From Gaetbulibacter sp. S0825 (GTDB lineage: Bacteria > Bacteroidota > Bacteroidia > Flavobacteriales > Flavobacteriaceae): a DNA stretch of 64,000 nt. Location: positions 1,302,001-1,366,000 of the forward strand of contig NZ_JAATJT010000001.1 in the NCBI RefSeq assembly GCF_011777505.1, given 5' to 3'. This document shows positions 8,892 through 17,262 of this stretch, piece by piece. The position numbers were made by a program, and so were the translations under genes. The notes below the pieces were generated by a model. That model worked only from the letters and a program-made list of their open reading frames with translations, was not told the origin of the DNA and did not search any database. The stretch's first letter is position 1, and each line of letters begins with the position of its first letter.

Positions 8892-10480
8892 TCCCTACTC
8901 TCAAACAACAACCAAGAATTTGGGTCAATAACCACCTCTTTAACTTTTCCTTTTGCATCCAATTTGGCTGAGGTTTTTTTATCTTTTACAGATAAAGTCA
9001 CAACCTCAGAAGAGTCATCTTCATATACAAGTTTTAACTCTATTGGAAACGCAAAGACTACATCAGTTTTTTGAGTTTGCTCAATATTAAACGTTAGTGT
9101 TTTATCATTAGATTTCCATGAGGTTTTTAAAATTGGATGTCCAGGTTTCTCTAACCATTGCTCAAAAAAGGCATCTAATTCTTGTTTGGTTACTTCTTCA
9201 AACACATTTTTTAAATCGTTACTAGAGGCATTTTTTAAAGCATATTTTTTATAATAGGCTCTAATGCTATTCCAAAACGGTACATCGCCTACTTTTTTGC
9301 GTAACATGTGTAATACCCAAGCACCTTTTCTATAAGAATTAGCATTTAACAAACGCATCAAACTTTTGGTTTCAGTATCTAAAACAGGTGTTAATTGTTC
9401 TTTAGAAAACTTAATAACTGCGTTGCGTTGGTCATGAACTAATTCTAGAAACGCCTCTCTGCCTTTCATTTTTTCAACATATAAGTTGGTGAAATAGGTT
9501 GCAAAACCTTCACTTAACCAAACATGTGTCCAATCACTTTCTGAAGCTGAGTTTCCAAACCATTGGTGTGCAATTTCATGAGCAATAAGATTTTCAATTT
9601 TACGCTCACCACTAACTGAGTTTTCAAAATAGAAAATATTACTGGCATTTTCCATACCACCAAAACGTGTTTTAGACTGTACATTAGCCAATTTTGAATA
9701 AGGATAAGGACCAACATGTTCTATAAAGAAATTAATGATGTCTTTTCCCATAGCATAATCGTAAAAACCAGCCTCTTTATTTTGCGGATATACCCAAGAT
9801 GAAATAGGGATATTAATAGTTTCACCAATGTGTTGTACTGCAAATCGAGCAATACCAATCACCATAACTTTAGTAGGAATTGGAACTTCTGTTTTCCAAA
9901 CATAATAGGTGGTTTCATTATCTAAATCGGTTTCCTCTATTTGCGTACCATTACCAACAACTTGATAGTGTGAAGGTGCAGTAACATACCATTCTACTAA
10001 TGCTTTGTCTGAAGGATGGTCTACCGTTGGTAACCATTGATGTGCTCTATTTGGCCAATTATCGCCAAAAAAAGTACGATCGCCATATTTGTTTTTAGAA
10101 ATCACCAATCCATCTTTTGGAACACCATGATATGTAATAGTGAATGTTTTTTGCTCACCAGAATTTGCATTACTAAAAATGGTCAAAACGTTGTTTTGAT
10201 GCTCAAATTTTACAGGGTTTCCATTCTCAGAAACTGAGGTTACCATCATTCCTTTATTTGTCTCATCGGTATTTTCTAAGTCCAATTTAAAACTCTCTAA
10301 ATTTGAGGTTGCAATAAGGTTGACTTTTGCTTCTCCTTGCATGTCATTATTATCGTCATTTACAGAAATATGAAATTCATATTTTTGAACATCAATAGCG
10401 CCATAATTGGTGTAAACACGTTGACTAAATGATGTTAAGCTAAAACAAAAAGCGACTAAAAGGAAGATGATTTTTTTCAT
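8888..10480 (-). CDS. M1 family metallopeptidase (secreted aminopeptidase)
   Basis: The protein is 530 aa with a signal peptide (residues 1-20, ending TSFSQ), so it acts outside the cytoplasm. The N-terminal beta domain (25-215) precedes the catalytic domain. That domain carries the exopeptidase motif GGMENAS (274-280) and the zinc site HEIAH (301-305) with the third ligand Glu324 in WLSEGFA. The C-terminal helical domain is short for the family, which often exceeds 600 aa, and ends with a beta segment (about 440-528). The family removes N-terminal residues from peptides using one zinc ion. A role in peptide scavenging is inferred. It is the last gene of a minus-strand run beginning with the VOC gene 12 bases upstream. 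Confidence 0.93.
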   Translation of the reverse strand: MKKIIFLLVAFCFSLTSFSQRVYTNYGAIDVQKYEFHISVNDDNNDMQGEAKVNLIATSNLESFKLDLENTDETNKGMMVTSVSENGNPVKFEHQNNVLTIFSNANSGEQKTFTITYHGVPKDGLVISKNKYGDRTFFGDNWPNRAHQWLPTVDHPSDKALVEWYVTAPSHYQVVGNGTQIEETDLDNETTYYVWKTEVPIPTKVMVIGIARFAVQHIGETINIPISSWVYPQNKEAGFYDYAMGKDIINFFIEHVGPYPYSKLANVQSKTRFGGMENASNIFYFENSVSGERKIENLIAHEIAHQWFGNSASESDWTHVWLSEGFATYFTNLYVEKMKGREAFLELVHDQRNAVIKFSKEQLTPVLDTETKSLMRLLNANSYRKGAWVLHMLRKKVGDVPFWNSIRAYYKKYALKNASSNDLKNVFEEVTKQELDAFFEQWLEKPGHPILKTSWKSNDKTLTFNIEQTQKTDVVFAFPIELKLVYEDDSSEVVTLSVKDKKTSAKLDAKGKVKEVVIDPNSWLLFESRD

Positions 10481-10492
10481 GGTATGGATTAA

Positions 10493-10915
10493 TTATTTTG
10501 CAAATAGTTGATTCATGTCTTTAAAGGCTTTAAACTCTAAGGCATTTCCTGAAGGGTCTAAAAAAAACATCGTTGCTTGTTCGCCAACAAGGCCTTCAAA
10601 CCTAATATAAGGTTCAATAATAAATTGAATGCCTTTTGCTTTTAATGATTCAGCGAAGGTTTGAAACGTATCCCAAGTTAGCACAACGCCAAAATGAGGA
10701 ACAGGAACATTTTTACCATCCACTGGATTAGTGTGTACAGCCTCTTTAGATTTTTCTTTGTAATGAATCACTAGTTGATGACCAAAAAAATCAAAATCTA
10801 CCCAATGGTCACTACTGCGTCCTTCAACACAACCAAGCGTGTCTCTGTAAAATGTTCTGCAAGTGTCTAAATCCCATACAGGAATTGCTAAGTGAAAAGG
10901 TGAAATTTGTGTCAT
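10493..10915 (-). CDS. VOC (glyoxalase/bleomycin-resistance fold) family protein
   Basis: The 140-aa protein consists of two beta-alpha-beta-beta-beta modules typical of the vicinal-oxygen-chelate fold. Putative metal ligands are His8 in [10 protein letters not shown], the His in VPHFGVVL and Glu128 in [10 protein letters not shown]. Its end, [13 protein letters not shown], is the usual signature of dioxygenase-like or glyoxalase-like members. The actual reaction cannot be told from sequence alone. It lies 12 bases upstream of the M1 peptidase gene and 21 bases downstream of a secreted protein gene, all on the minus strand. Confidence 0.85.
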   Translation of the reverse strand: MTQISPFHLAIPVWDLDTCRTFYRDTLGCVEGRSSDHWVDFDFFGHQLVIHYKEKSKEAVHTNPVDGKNVPVPHFGVVLTWDTFQTFAESLKAKGIQFIIEPYIRFEGLVGEQATMFFLDPSGNALEFKAFKDMNQLFAK

Positions 10916-10936
10916 TGGTTGGTTTTTAATGTAAAG

Positions 10937-11530
10937 TTACATTTTTTGTCGAATACAATTAATTTTCCAAGTAGGATAAATAATTTTTTCTTCTTTATCT
11001 GCCCATTCTCCAACCCATTTAAAACCAATGTCACTCATATCATAAAAGGTTAATCTAAAGTAGCCGTCTGTTCCATTTGGTGCTTTTTGTTCACGATAGA
11101 GTACAATTTCATCCTCTTTTTTATTGCCTTCCCAAACAGGAAAAGTGGTTGAAGGTGTTTTTGATGAATACCAATGCACGTACCATCTGCTACTATCTGC
11201 TATAAATTGTCTAATACTTCCTGCATGCGAACCATCAGATTTAAATGATTCATCTTGAACAGCCATGCCGTTTAAAGTGTATTTCCAAGTCCAAATCATA
11301 TCGACAGGGTTAGCCCACGAACCATCAGGATTTCTGCTTTCTGAACTACATTTGTTTGTGCCAATTAAAGTTTGGTAATCTTTAACTTGTTGAGGTGCTT
11401 CAGGATTGGCTTTTCCATACGGAAATTCTTTAGAAGCATTATAATTTTTCTGTGCAAACGATGAAAACGATGAAAACGATGAAAACGATGCAAATGAGGC
11501 AAGAAGGAATAGTAGTGTAGCTTTTTTCAT
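10937..11530 (-). CDS. Secreted hypothetical protein with repetitive signal peptide
   Basis: The 197-aa protein has an unusual signal peptide: after MKKATLLFLLA the hydrophobic core becomes a Ser-Ser-Phe repeat (SFSSFSSFSSFA) ahead of QKNYN. The repeat comes from nearly identical 9-base units in the DNA at about 11459-11497. The mature part (about 27-197) is rich in Trp and Tyr (WTWKYTLNGM, SSRWYVHWYS, IGFKWVGEWAD) and resembles a lipocalin-like beta barrel of the DUF1579 sort, but I am not sure of the family. It sits between rluF and the VOC gene. Function is unknown. Confidence 0.7.
   Translation of the reverse strand: MKKATLLFLLASFASFSSFSSFSSFAQKNYNASKEFPYGKANPEAPQQVKDYQTLIGTNKCSSESRNPDGSWANPVDMIWTWKYTLNGMAVQDESFKSDGSHAGSIRQFIADSSRWYVHWYSSKTPSTTFPVWEGNKKEDEIVLYREQKAPNGTDGYFRLTFYDMSDIGFKWVGEWADKEEKIIYPTWKINCIRQKM
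11459..11497 (-). repeat. 9-base tandem repeat inside a signal-peptide coding region
   Basis: Units of GATGAAAAC on the plus strand (GTTTTCATC on the coding strand) are repeated about four times in frame, giving the Ser-Ser-Phe repeats of the signal peptide. Unit length is a multiple of three, so slippage would change peptide length without a frameshift. Confidence 0.75.
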
Positions 11531-11606
11531 AATAACTTTTTTTTATTTTCAAGTTACTTATCAAAAATAAAAGTAGAATGCTAATTATGAATAAATTAAC
11601 AGCTAA

Positions 11607-12395
11607 TTAGTGTTTGTGATTCTTTTTATTTGAAGAGAATTTACCACCGTTTTGTGAGTGAGATTTATAGATTTTTGTTGACTCGCTTAATAAATCATTG
11701 AGGGTTTTAAGCTCTTCAGAAGTAAGTTCTCTATAACTTCCAACGGGAACATCTAAACTTATATTCATAATACGAGTACGTTTTAAAGTTTGTACTTCAT
11801 AAGTTAAATACTCACACATTCTACGAATTTGTCTGTTTAAACCTTGAGTTAGTATAATGCTAAAGGTATGCGAGTTTATTTTTTTAACCTTACACTTTTT
11901 TGTTGTTTGGCCTAAATCTTCAATAAAAATTCCACCAGACATTCTATTAACAAAGGTTTGCGAAATTGGTTTGTCAACCGTTACAATATATTCTTTTTCG
12001 TGATTGTTACTAGCTCTAAGAATTTTATTAACGATATCGCCATCATCAGTTAGGAGTATTAAACCTTCGCTTGGTTTGTCTAAACGACCAATTGGGAAGA
12101 TGCGTTTATGATAATTAATATAATCGATGATGTTGTCTTTTTCAACGCTTGTATCTGTGGTACAAACAATACCAACGGGTTTGTTAAATGCTAAATAGGT
12201 GCGTTCAACGTCTTTGTTTTTAATAATTTCACCATCAACAGCAACAACATCTTGTTCTGTGACTTTGCTTCCCATTTCTGGAACTAATCCATTAATGGTC
12301 ACACGACCTTCTTCAATAAGTTTGTCGGCTGCTCGTCGAGAGCAAAAACCAGCTTCACTTAAATATTTATTGAGTCGGGTTAACTTTTCTTCCAT
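11607..12395 (-). CDS. rluF: 23S rRNA pseudouridine synthase RluF
   Basis: RluF converts a uridine in 23S rRNA (U2604 in E. coli numbering) to pseudouridine. The 262-aa protein starts with an S4 RNA-binding domain (LNKYLSEAGFCSRRAADKL, about 8-65). The RsuA/RluB/E/F catalytic domain follows, with GRLDKPSEGLILLTDDG, whose Asp is the catalytic residue. The stretches NHEKEYIVTVDKPI and GLNRQIRRMCEYL match RluF more closely than RluB or RsuA. The tail after about 230 is basic and rich in Lys, His and Asn. The alpha/beta hydrolase gene lies 22 bases upstream on the same strand. Confidence 0.93.
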   Translation of the reverse strand: MEEKLTRLNKYLSEAGFCSRRAADKLIEEGRVTINGLVPEMGSKVTEQDVVAVDGEIIKNKDVERTYLAFNKPVGIVCTTDTSVEKDNIIDYINYHKRIFPIGRLDKPSEGLILLTDDGDIVNKILRASNNHEKEYIVTVDKPISQTFVNRMSGGIFIEDLGQTTKKCKVKKINSHTFSIILTQGLNRQIRRMCEYLTYEVQTLKRTRIMNISLDVPVGSYRELTSEELKTLNDLLSESTKIYKSHSQNGGKFSSNKKNHKH

Positions 12396-12417
12396 TAGAC
12401 AAAAGTACTATTTATTA

Positions 12418-13245
12418 TTAGCTTTTTATAAAGTCAACAATGCTTTTGGTAACAGATGTACTATTAAGTGAATGGCCTAATCCTTTTGTAGAAATTAAGG
12501 TACTGTTTTTATAATTCGATGTAATAAGTTTTGCATCTGAAAAAGGAATAATAGGGTCTTTAACATCATGAATTATAAGTCCTTCAGTAGCTATGTCTTT
12601 GACAAATTTTGAAGTTGAAAATGCTGTTGGCGCAGCGCCAAAACGATTGATGATGATTCTACTTAAGCTGTTCTCAATTTTCTTATTGTAGCCTAAAAGA
12701 TTGATGTAGTTTTTAAGAATATCTTCAAATTCGGATGGTGCTCCTAGCAACACCATTTTTTGAATAGATTCCAATTGATATTTTTGTTGATAAAACACTA
12801 ATGACATACCACCAACCGAGTGACCAATAACTATTTGAGGTTGGTGTTTTTGTGCGACAATATTTATAAATTCAGAATAAAGTAATGCATTAAAAGATTT
12901 GCTTTCAGACGCGCCATGAGCTGGAGCATCTAAAGCAATAACATTAAACCCTTCATTAATAAAACTGTCAATTTTATTTTTCCAGCGGGCCGAATTACTT
13001 TCCCAACCATGAGCCAGCAAAATGGTTGCTTTGTCTCCTTTCCAATGGTAGGTTGCAATCTTTAAGTCGTCATAATGTAAGACTTCTTTTTTAGCTGAAT
13101 TTAAAAAAACTTCTTGCTTACGTGTTAGCTTTCCTTTTCGTGGTTTTGAAAATATATGTAGTGCTTTGTTTGCAGCATAATCTGGCGAAACATAACTTAA
13201 TACATTAAGGTATGAACCAATAAGTTTGATGATGTGTTTTTCCAT
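12418..13245 (-). CDS. Alpha/beta hydrolase
   Basis: This 275-aa protein has the canonical alpha/beta hydrolase layout. It shows the oxyanion region LLAHGWESNSARW (about 96-108), DAPAHGAS, the nucleophile elbow GHSVGGMS, an acid in HDVKDPIIPF (about 228-238) and the histidine in KGLGHSLNS near residue 258. No signal peptide is present, so it is cytosolic. Substrate is unknown; esterase or lipase-type activity is likely. It is followed closely by rluF and preceded by a cupin gene 14 bases upstream. Confidence 0.9.
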   Translation of the reverse strand: MEKHIIKLIGSYLNVLSYVSPDYAANKALHIFSKPRKGKLTRKQEVFLNSAKKEVLHYDDLKIATYHWKGDKATILLAHGWESNSARWKNKIDSFINEGFNVIALDAPAHGASESKSFNALLYSEFINIVAQKHQPQIVIGHSVGGMSLVFYQQKYQLESIQKMVLLGAPSEFEDILKNYINLLGYNKKIENSLSRIIINRFGAAPTAFSTSKFVKDIATEGLIIHDVKDPIIPFSDAKLITSNYKNSTLISTKGLGHSLNSTSVTKSIVDFIKS

Positions 13246-13259
13246 AAAAATAGGTGTGC

Positions 13260-13622
13260 TTAGTCTTCTCTATGAACTTTGTCAATTGAGAATGCAGGTG
13301 TGCATATTGCTAAATACTCACAAGGTTCGGTAAATGGATTTGAGTACTGCACTCTAATATTTTTATTAATTTTTATAGATTGCCCAGCTTCTAATACAAT
13401 GGTTTCACCATCAATAATAAATTGCTTTTTGCCTTTAATAATATAGGTGTATTCATCAAACTCAGGTGTTTGAAAAGGTTCGCTCCAACCCGAAGGCGCA
13501 ACCATATGTGCAATACTTAATTCTGGGTTGTTGTTTATTGCATTTCCAAAATGTTCTTCGATAAGTTTACCATCATCAGTAGGAACAATAAAAGGTGATT
13601 TTTGTAGGGTGTATTTTTTCAT
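13260..13622 (-). CDS. Cupin domain protein without a canonical metal motif
   Basis: The 120-aa protein is a single cupin barrel. The first motif region reads WSEPFQTPEFDEYTYIIKG, followed by the Gly turn EAGQSIKINKNI and the second motif around VQYSNPFTEPCEYLAIC. The His-x-His pair that normally binds metal in the first motif is absent (Phe, Glu and Asp in the area instead). It may therefore be a binding or regulatory cupin rather than a metal-dependent enzyme. The stop is directly adjacent to the start of nothing further downstream for 14 bases, where the hydrolase gene begins; the upstream lipoprotein gene abuts it with no gap. Confidence 0.8.
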   Translation of the reverse strand: MKKYTLQKSPFIVPTDDGKLIEEHFGNAINNNPELSIAHMVAPSGWSEPFQTPEFDEYTYIIKGKKQFIIDGETIVLEAGQSIKINKNIRVQYSNPFTEPCEYLAICTPAFSIDKVHRED

Positions 13623-14180
13623 CTAATACCACTGAATAAAAAAGTTTTTAATCTTAGCGTCATCAGGAATATGAATAGCTTCAATTTTTAAATTCATGTC
13701 AAAACGCATTTCTGCTGGTAATTCATTTTTATCAATTGTAAAATACGCATTGATGTCATCTACAGATACAATAATATTGCGCAACGTATTTTGAATGCTT
13801 GAAATTTTGTAGTTATCTCTAATAGCTTTAAAAGTGCTTTTTGTGTCTAATCCTTTAGGTGTTTTATAGCGTTCGTCCATAACTCTAACAGTTCTAATGG
13901 TTGCAGTAGAATCTAATGATTGAGAAGGCGATAAGACTAAAAGCTCTTTGCGGCCTTTTTCGTAAACAATAATATCATTTGTACTACCACTAAACTCATC
14001 ACCGCTCACAGAAGTAACAATGGAATCGTTTGCAAATACCATTTTTAAATCTTTTACTTGCGTAGAATCGTTGAGGTTACCAACATTTTGTGTTGCTATT
14101 TGAAAAGGGTCTTGTTCTATATTACAAGAAGTTAATAAGGCGATAGATAGGATTAGGGCTAAGATTGAGTGTTTTTTCAT
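13623..14180 (-). CDS. Hypothetical lipoprotein
   Basis: The 185-aa protein has a lipoprotein signal peptide (MKKHSILALILSIALLTSC, Cys19). The mature part is mixed alpha/beta with no motif that I recognise; it includes repeated Asp/Ser-rich stretches and ends with the aromatic sequence NFFIQWY. Envelope location is supported by the lipobox; function is unknown. The cupin gene begins immediately behind its stop codon, so the two are probably cotranslated. The HerA-like ATPase gene lies 59 bases upstream on the same strand. Confidence 0.8.
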   Translation of the reverse strand: MKKHSILALILSIALLTSCNIEQDPFQIATQNVGNLNDSTQVKDLKMVFANDSIVTSVSGDEFSGSTNDIIVYEKGRKELLVLSPSQSLDSTATIRTVRVMDERYKTPKGLDTKSTFKAIRDNYKISSIQNTLRNIIVSVDDINAYFTIDKNELPAEMRFDMNLKIEAIHIPDDAKIKNFFIQWY

Positions 14181-14239
14181 TTACAAATAATTTTGTGATG
14201 CAATTTTATATTTAATGACTCCAAATGTATATTATGAAC

Positions 14240-15808
14240 TTATTTCATTACTTTTTTTAGTACTCCAAATACTGCTCGTATAAAAGTAGCACTAGTTAAC
14301 ACTTTAACGACAGGATTTTGACGTTGGTATCTCGTTGAAGATTTTCTTCTAGACTTGGATTCTTTTTCTTTTTTTATTGCTTCTCGTTCTTTTTCTAGAG
14401 CTAAACGTTCGTCTTCTTTTTTCTTTAAGTCTTCCGCTTTTTTAATTTTCTCGTTGAGCATTTCATAAGCGCTTTCACGATCAATTTCATCATTATATTT
14501 TAAGACTAACTTCGAGTCGTCTAGTAATTGATTTAACTCTTTTTGGGTCAAAATATCCATCCTACTCATAGGAGCTCTCATCATAGTTGCAGCCAATGGT
14601 GTTGGACGCCCTTTTTCGTCTAGTGCAGATACTAATGCTTCACCAATTCCTAGAGAAGTTAATACTTCGGCAGTGTCATAATAATCCGTGTCTGGATAAT
14701 TTTGTGCTGTTAGTTTTATAGCTTTTCTGTCTTTAGCGGTAAACGCTCGTAAGGCGTGTTGCACTTTTAAACCTAACTGACTCAAAACTGCTTCAGGCAC
14801 ATCTGTTGGATTTTGAGTTACAAAATAGAGTCCAATACCTTTACTTCTAATAAGTTTTACAATGCTTTCAATTTGATTAAGAAGGGCTTTAGAAGCTTCG
14901 TTAAAAATTAAATGCGCTTCGTCAATAAACATGATAAGCTCTGGTCTTCCAGAATCACCTTGCTCAGGAAAGGTCTCGTAAATTTCAGCCAATAAACTCA
15001 GCATAAATGTTGAAAATAGCTTTGGCTTATCTTGAATATCTGTTAATCTGATAATATTTATATAACCACGACCATCTCTAGTTGTTCGTACTAAATCTTC
15101 AACTTCAAAGCTTTTTTCTCCAAAAAATAAATCACCTCCTTGTTGCTCTAATTCTACAATGCGTCGCAAAATAGCACCTGTTGAAGCTGTAGAAATTCTA
15201 CCATAGGAATCTTCAAATTCTTTTTTTCCTTCATTGGTAGCATATTGTAGTATTTTCTTGAAATCCTTTAAGTCTAAAAGAGGTAGTTTGTTATCATCGC
15301 AATACTTGAAAATAACAGATATGATTCCAGCTTGAGTTTCCGATACATCTAAAATTCTTGATATTAAAACAGGTCCAAATTCACTTACAGTTGCTCTTAA
15401 TCGCACACCATCTTGTTCAGATAGTGACATGACTTCAACAGGAAATGCTTTAGGGTCAAAAGGCAAGCCTATTTTTTCGTGACGCTCGTCAATTTTTGGA
15501 TGCCCAGGACTTGGTTGCGCCAAACCACTTAAATCACCTTTAATATCCATTAACAGTACAGGAATTCCTTTGTCACTTAAATTTTCAGCCAAGACTTGTA
15601 GCGTCTTGGTTTTTCCTGTTCCAGTTGCTCCAGCAATTAAACCATGTCTATTCATGGTCTTAAGCGGCACTTTTACATAAGCATTTTTTACTGTTTCTTC
15701 GTCTAATATTGCTGAACCTAAAGTGATATAATCACCTTTAAATGTGTTGCCTTCAGCGATATGATTAAAGAATTCTTCTTTGCGAGTCATGGTCTCATAA
15801 TTTTTCAT
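14240..15808 (-). CDS. HerA-like helicase / DUF853 ATPase
   Basis: The 522-aa protein belongs to the HerA/FtsK-like ATPases of the DUF853 (YjgR) type. Walker A is GATGTGKTKT (about 59-68) and Walker B is ELIMFIDEAHLIFNE (near 289-303). A downstream FVTQNPTDVPEAVLSQLG stretch is typical of the family. Residues from about 445 form a long charged coiled coil (KKAEDLKKKEDERLALEKE), ending in a basic tail. The cellular role of the family is unclear; a DNA translocase or helicase function is inferred from the fold. ATG 15808 was kept, though ATG 15790 (MTRKEEFF) is equally possible. The gene is divergent from queE. Confidence 0.88.
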   Translation of the reverse strand: MKNYETMTRKEEFFNHIAEGNTFKGDYITLGSAILDEETVKNAYVKVPLKTMNRHGLIAGATGTGKTKTLQVLAENLSDKGIPVLLMDIKGDLSGLAQPSPGHPKIDERHEKIGLPFDPKAFPVEVMSLSEQDGVRLRATVSEFGPVLISRILDVSETQAGIISVIFKYCDDNKLPLLDLKDFKKILQYATNEGKKEFEDSYGRISTASTGAILRRIVELEQQGGDLFFGEKSFEVEDLVRTTRDGRGYINIIRLTDIQDKPKLFSTFMLSLLAEIYETFPEQGDSGRPELIMFIDEAHLIFNEASKALLNQIESIVKLIRSKGIGLYFVTQNPTDVPEAVLSQLGLKVQHALRAFTAKDRKAIKLTAQNYPDTDYYDTAEVLTSLGIGEALVSALDEKGRPTPLAATMMRAPMSRMDILTQKELNQLLDDSKLVLKYNDEIDRESAYEMLNEKIKKAEDLKKKEDERLALEKEREAIKKEKESKSRRKSSTRYQRQNPVVKVLTSATFIRAVFGVLKKVMK

Positions 15809-15882
15809 AAAAATAAGTAATCTTAAATTAAACCAAAATAAAAAAACTTTTAAGTTTTATGAAGAAACTAGAAACTCTAAAC

Positions 15883-15890
15883 TATCTTTG
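15883..15890 (+). promoter_or_regulatory. -7 box of queE, leaving almost no leader
   Basis: TATCTTTG matches TAnnTTTG and ends only 6 bases before the ATG at 15897. If transcription starts at the usual distance, the queE message has almost no leader. Confidence 0.5.
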
Positions 15891-15896
15891 CGCACG

Positions 15897-16526
15897 ATGA
15901 ATAAAGAAATTTTAGAACTTGTAAATAAAGGTGAAATGCTTCCGTTAATGGAAGAGTTTTACACTATTCAAGGAGAAGGCTATCACAAAGGAACTGCTGC
16001 TTATTTTGTAAGAATTGGTGGCTGTGATGTTGGTTGTCATTGGTGCGATGTAAAAGAAAGTTGGAATGCTAATTTACATCCTCCAACTGATACGCCCACA
16101 ATTATTGATAATGCCATAAAATATAGCGACACAGTGGTTGTAACAGGAGGGGAGCCTTTAACTTGGAATATGACTAAGTTAACCGAAGGTTTAAAAGAAA
16201 AAGGTGCAAAGGTACATATTGAAACTTCTGGTGCTTACAAACTTACTGGAACATGGGATTGGATTTGTTTATCACCTAAAAAACTAAAATTACCTACCAA
16301 AGAAATATATGATAAAGCTCATGAGCTTAAGGTGATTGTCTACAACAAAGACGATTTAAAATTTGCTGAAGAGCAAGCTGCAAAAGTTAATAAAGACTGC
16401 ATTTTGTATTTACAACCAGAATGGAGTAAACGTGATAAAGTAATACCATTAATTGTGGACTATGTGATGGAAAACCCTAAATGGAAAGTGTCCTTGCAAA
16501 CGCATAAATATTTAAATATACCTTAA
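15897..16526 (+). CDS. queE: 7-carboxy-7-deazaguanine synthase QueE
   Basis: QueE is a radical-SAM enzyme that contracts the ring of carboxytetrahydropterin to 7-carboxy-7-deazaguanine, on the way to queuosine in tRNA. From ATG 15897 the protein is 209 aa. It has FYTIQGEGYHKGTAAYFVR followed by the cluster motif C43-x3-C47-x2-C50 (GGCDVGCHWCD), VVTGGEPL and a C-terminal LQTHKYLNIP. Upstream in-frame codons at 15888 (TTG) overlap the probable -7 box and were rejected as starts. queC, queD and queF are not in this window. The upstream product GTP cyclohydrolase I (folE) is encoded at 36.7 kb. Confidence 0.96.
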   Translation: MNKEILELVNKGEMLPLMEEFYTIQGEGYHKGTAAYFVRIGGCDVGCHWCDVKESWNANLHPPTDTPTIIDNAIKYSDTVVVTGGEPLTWNMTKLTEGLKEKGAKVHIETSGAYKLTGTWDWICLSPKKLKLPTKEIYDKAHELKVIVYNKDDLKFAEEQAAKVNKDCILYLQPEWSKRDKVIPLIVDYVMENPKWKVSLQTHKYLNIP

Positions 16527-16530
16527 TAAA

Positions 16531-16560
16531 AAAAAGCCTTGATTTCTCAAGGCTTTTTTT
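16531..16560 (+). terminator. Bidirectional terminator between queE and DUF2911 gene
   Basis: Stem GCCTTGA / TCAAGGC with a TTTC loop, flanked by an A run and a T run, so it can stop transcription from both convergent genes. Confidence 0.9.
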
Positions 16561-16580
16561 TATTAGTTGTTATATAGAGT

Positions 16581-17114
16581 TTACATCATAGGTACAGATA
16601 CTCTAACCTTATCCCAGCCCATATGCATTGTTCCATCTTTATCAAATACAATAGAGAATGCTTCTAGTGACTCGTCTACCATTGTTGCTTTAACTTTAAT
16701 TCTTGCAACGTCATTTGCTTCGTTATAAAAATAACTTCCCCAAACATTAAGGTCTGAGCTTAAAATTAACGTCCATTCTTTTTCGCCCGGAATAGCAGAC
16801 ATTGTGTATGTTCCTGCTTTAATTGCTTGACCACCAAAAGTCACATCTTTGTAAAAAGATATTTCGGCAGCTTCATTAGCACCTAGACGCCATTGTTTTC
16901 CGTTAGGAGCAAGTTTTTCTAAAGAACGACCATTTAATTGTGGGCGACCATAAACGATTTTCGCAACTTTATTAGATACTTTATAATCGTTTGGGTGAGA
17001 GGCTGCATCCATTGGACTTTTATCTAGTCCAGGAAATTTTTGAGCATTAACATTTGTAGTTAATAACATTACAAATGCGAAAGCAATGCTAGTAATTAAT
17101 GATGATTTTTTCAT
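16581..17114 (-). CDS. DUF2911 family secreted protein (paralogue A)
   Basis: The 177-aa protein has a signal peptide (ending TNVNAQ, about residue 24) and one DUF2911 domain. It shows the family hallmarks KIVYGRPQLNGRSLEKLAPN, RLGANEAAEISF, KAGTYTMSAIPGEKEWTLIL and a C-terminal HMGWDKVRVSVP. The family is common in Bacteroidota; its function is not established. The neighbouring gene at 17263 encodes a close paralogue. The space between them holds a terminator and a palindrome within a sequence block that is repeated upstream of the paralogue. Confidence 0.9.
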   Translation of the reverse strand: MKKSSLITSIAFAFVMLLTTNVNAQKFPGLDKSPMDAASHPNDYKVSNKVAKIVYGRPQLNGRSLEKLAPNGKQWRLGANEAAEISFYKDVTFGGQAIKAGTYTMSAIPGEKEWTLILSSDLNVWGSYFYNEANDVARIKVKATMVDESLEAFSIVFDKDGTMHMGWDKVRVSVPMM

Positions 17115-17171
17115 GTTTAGTTTTATTTAAAAATTGTTTTAAAAATATTGAATTTATTACTTATAAGTCGA

Positions 17172-17193
17172 AAGGTTTTGTTAAACTTAACAA
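17172..17193 (-). promoter_or_regulatory. Repeated upstream block with palindrome (copy A)
   Basis: AAGGTTTTGTTAAACTT occurs at 17172-17188 and again at 17831-17847, each upstream of one DUF2911 gene. Here it extends into the palindrome TTGTTAA-AC-TTAACAA (17178-17193). A second shared block, TTTTAAAAATATTGAAT, lies between it and the start codon in both cases. It may be an operator or a promoter part. Confidence 0.45.
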
Positions 17194-17216
17194 AAGGATA
17201 ATAATTTTTAAATAAA

Positions 17217-17243
17217 AAAAGCCTCAATATTTTGAGGCTTTTA
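17217..17243 (-). terminator. Terminator behind DUF2911 paralogue B
   Basis: Stem GCCTCAA / TTGAGGC with a TATT loop, with an A run before and a T run after. On the minus strand it ends the message of the gene at 17263. Confidence 0.85.
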
Positions 17244-17262
17244 TAACTTATTTATTGAATTC

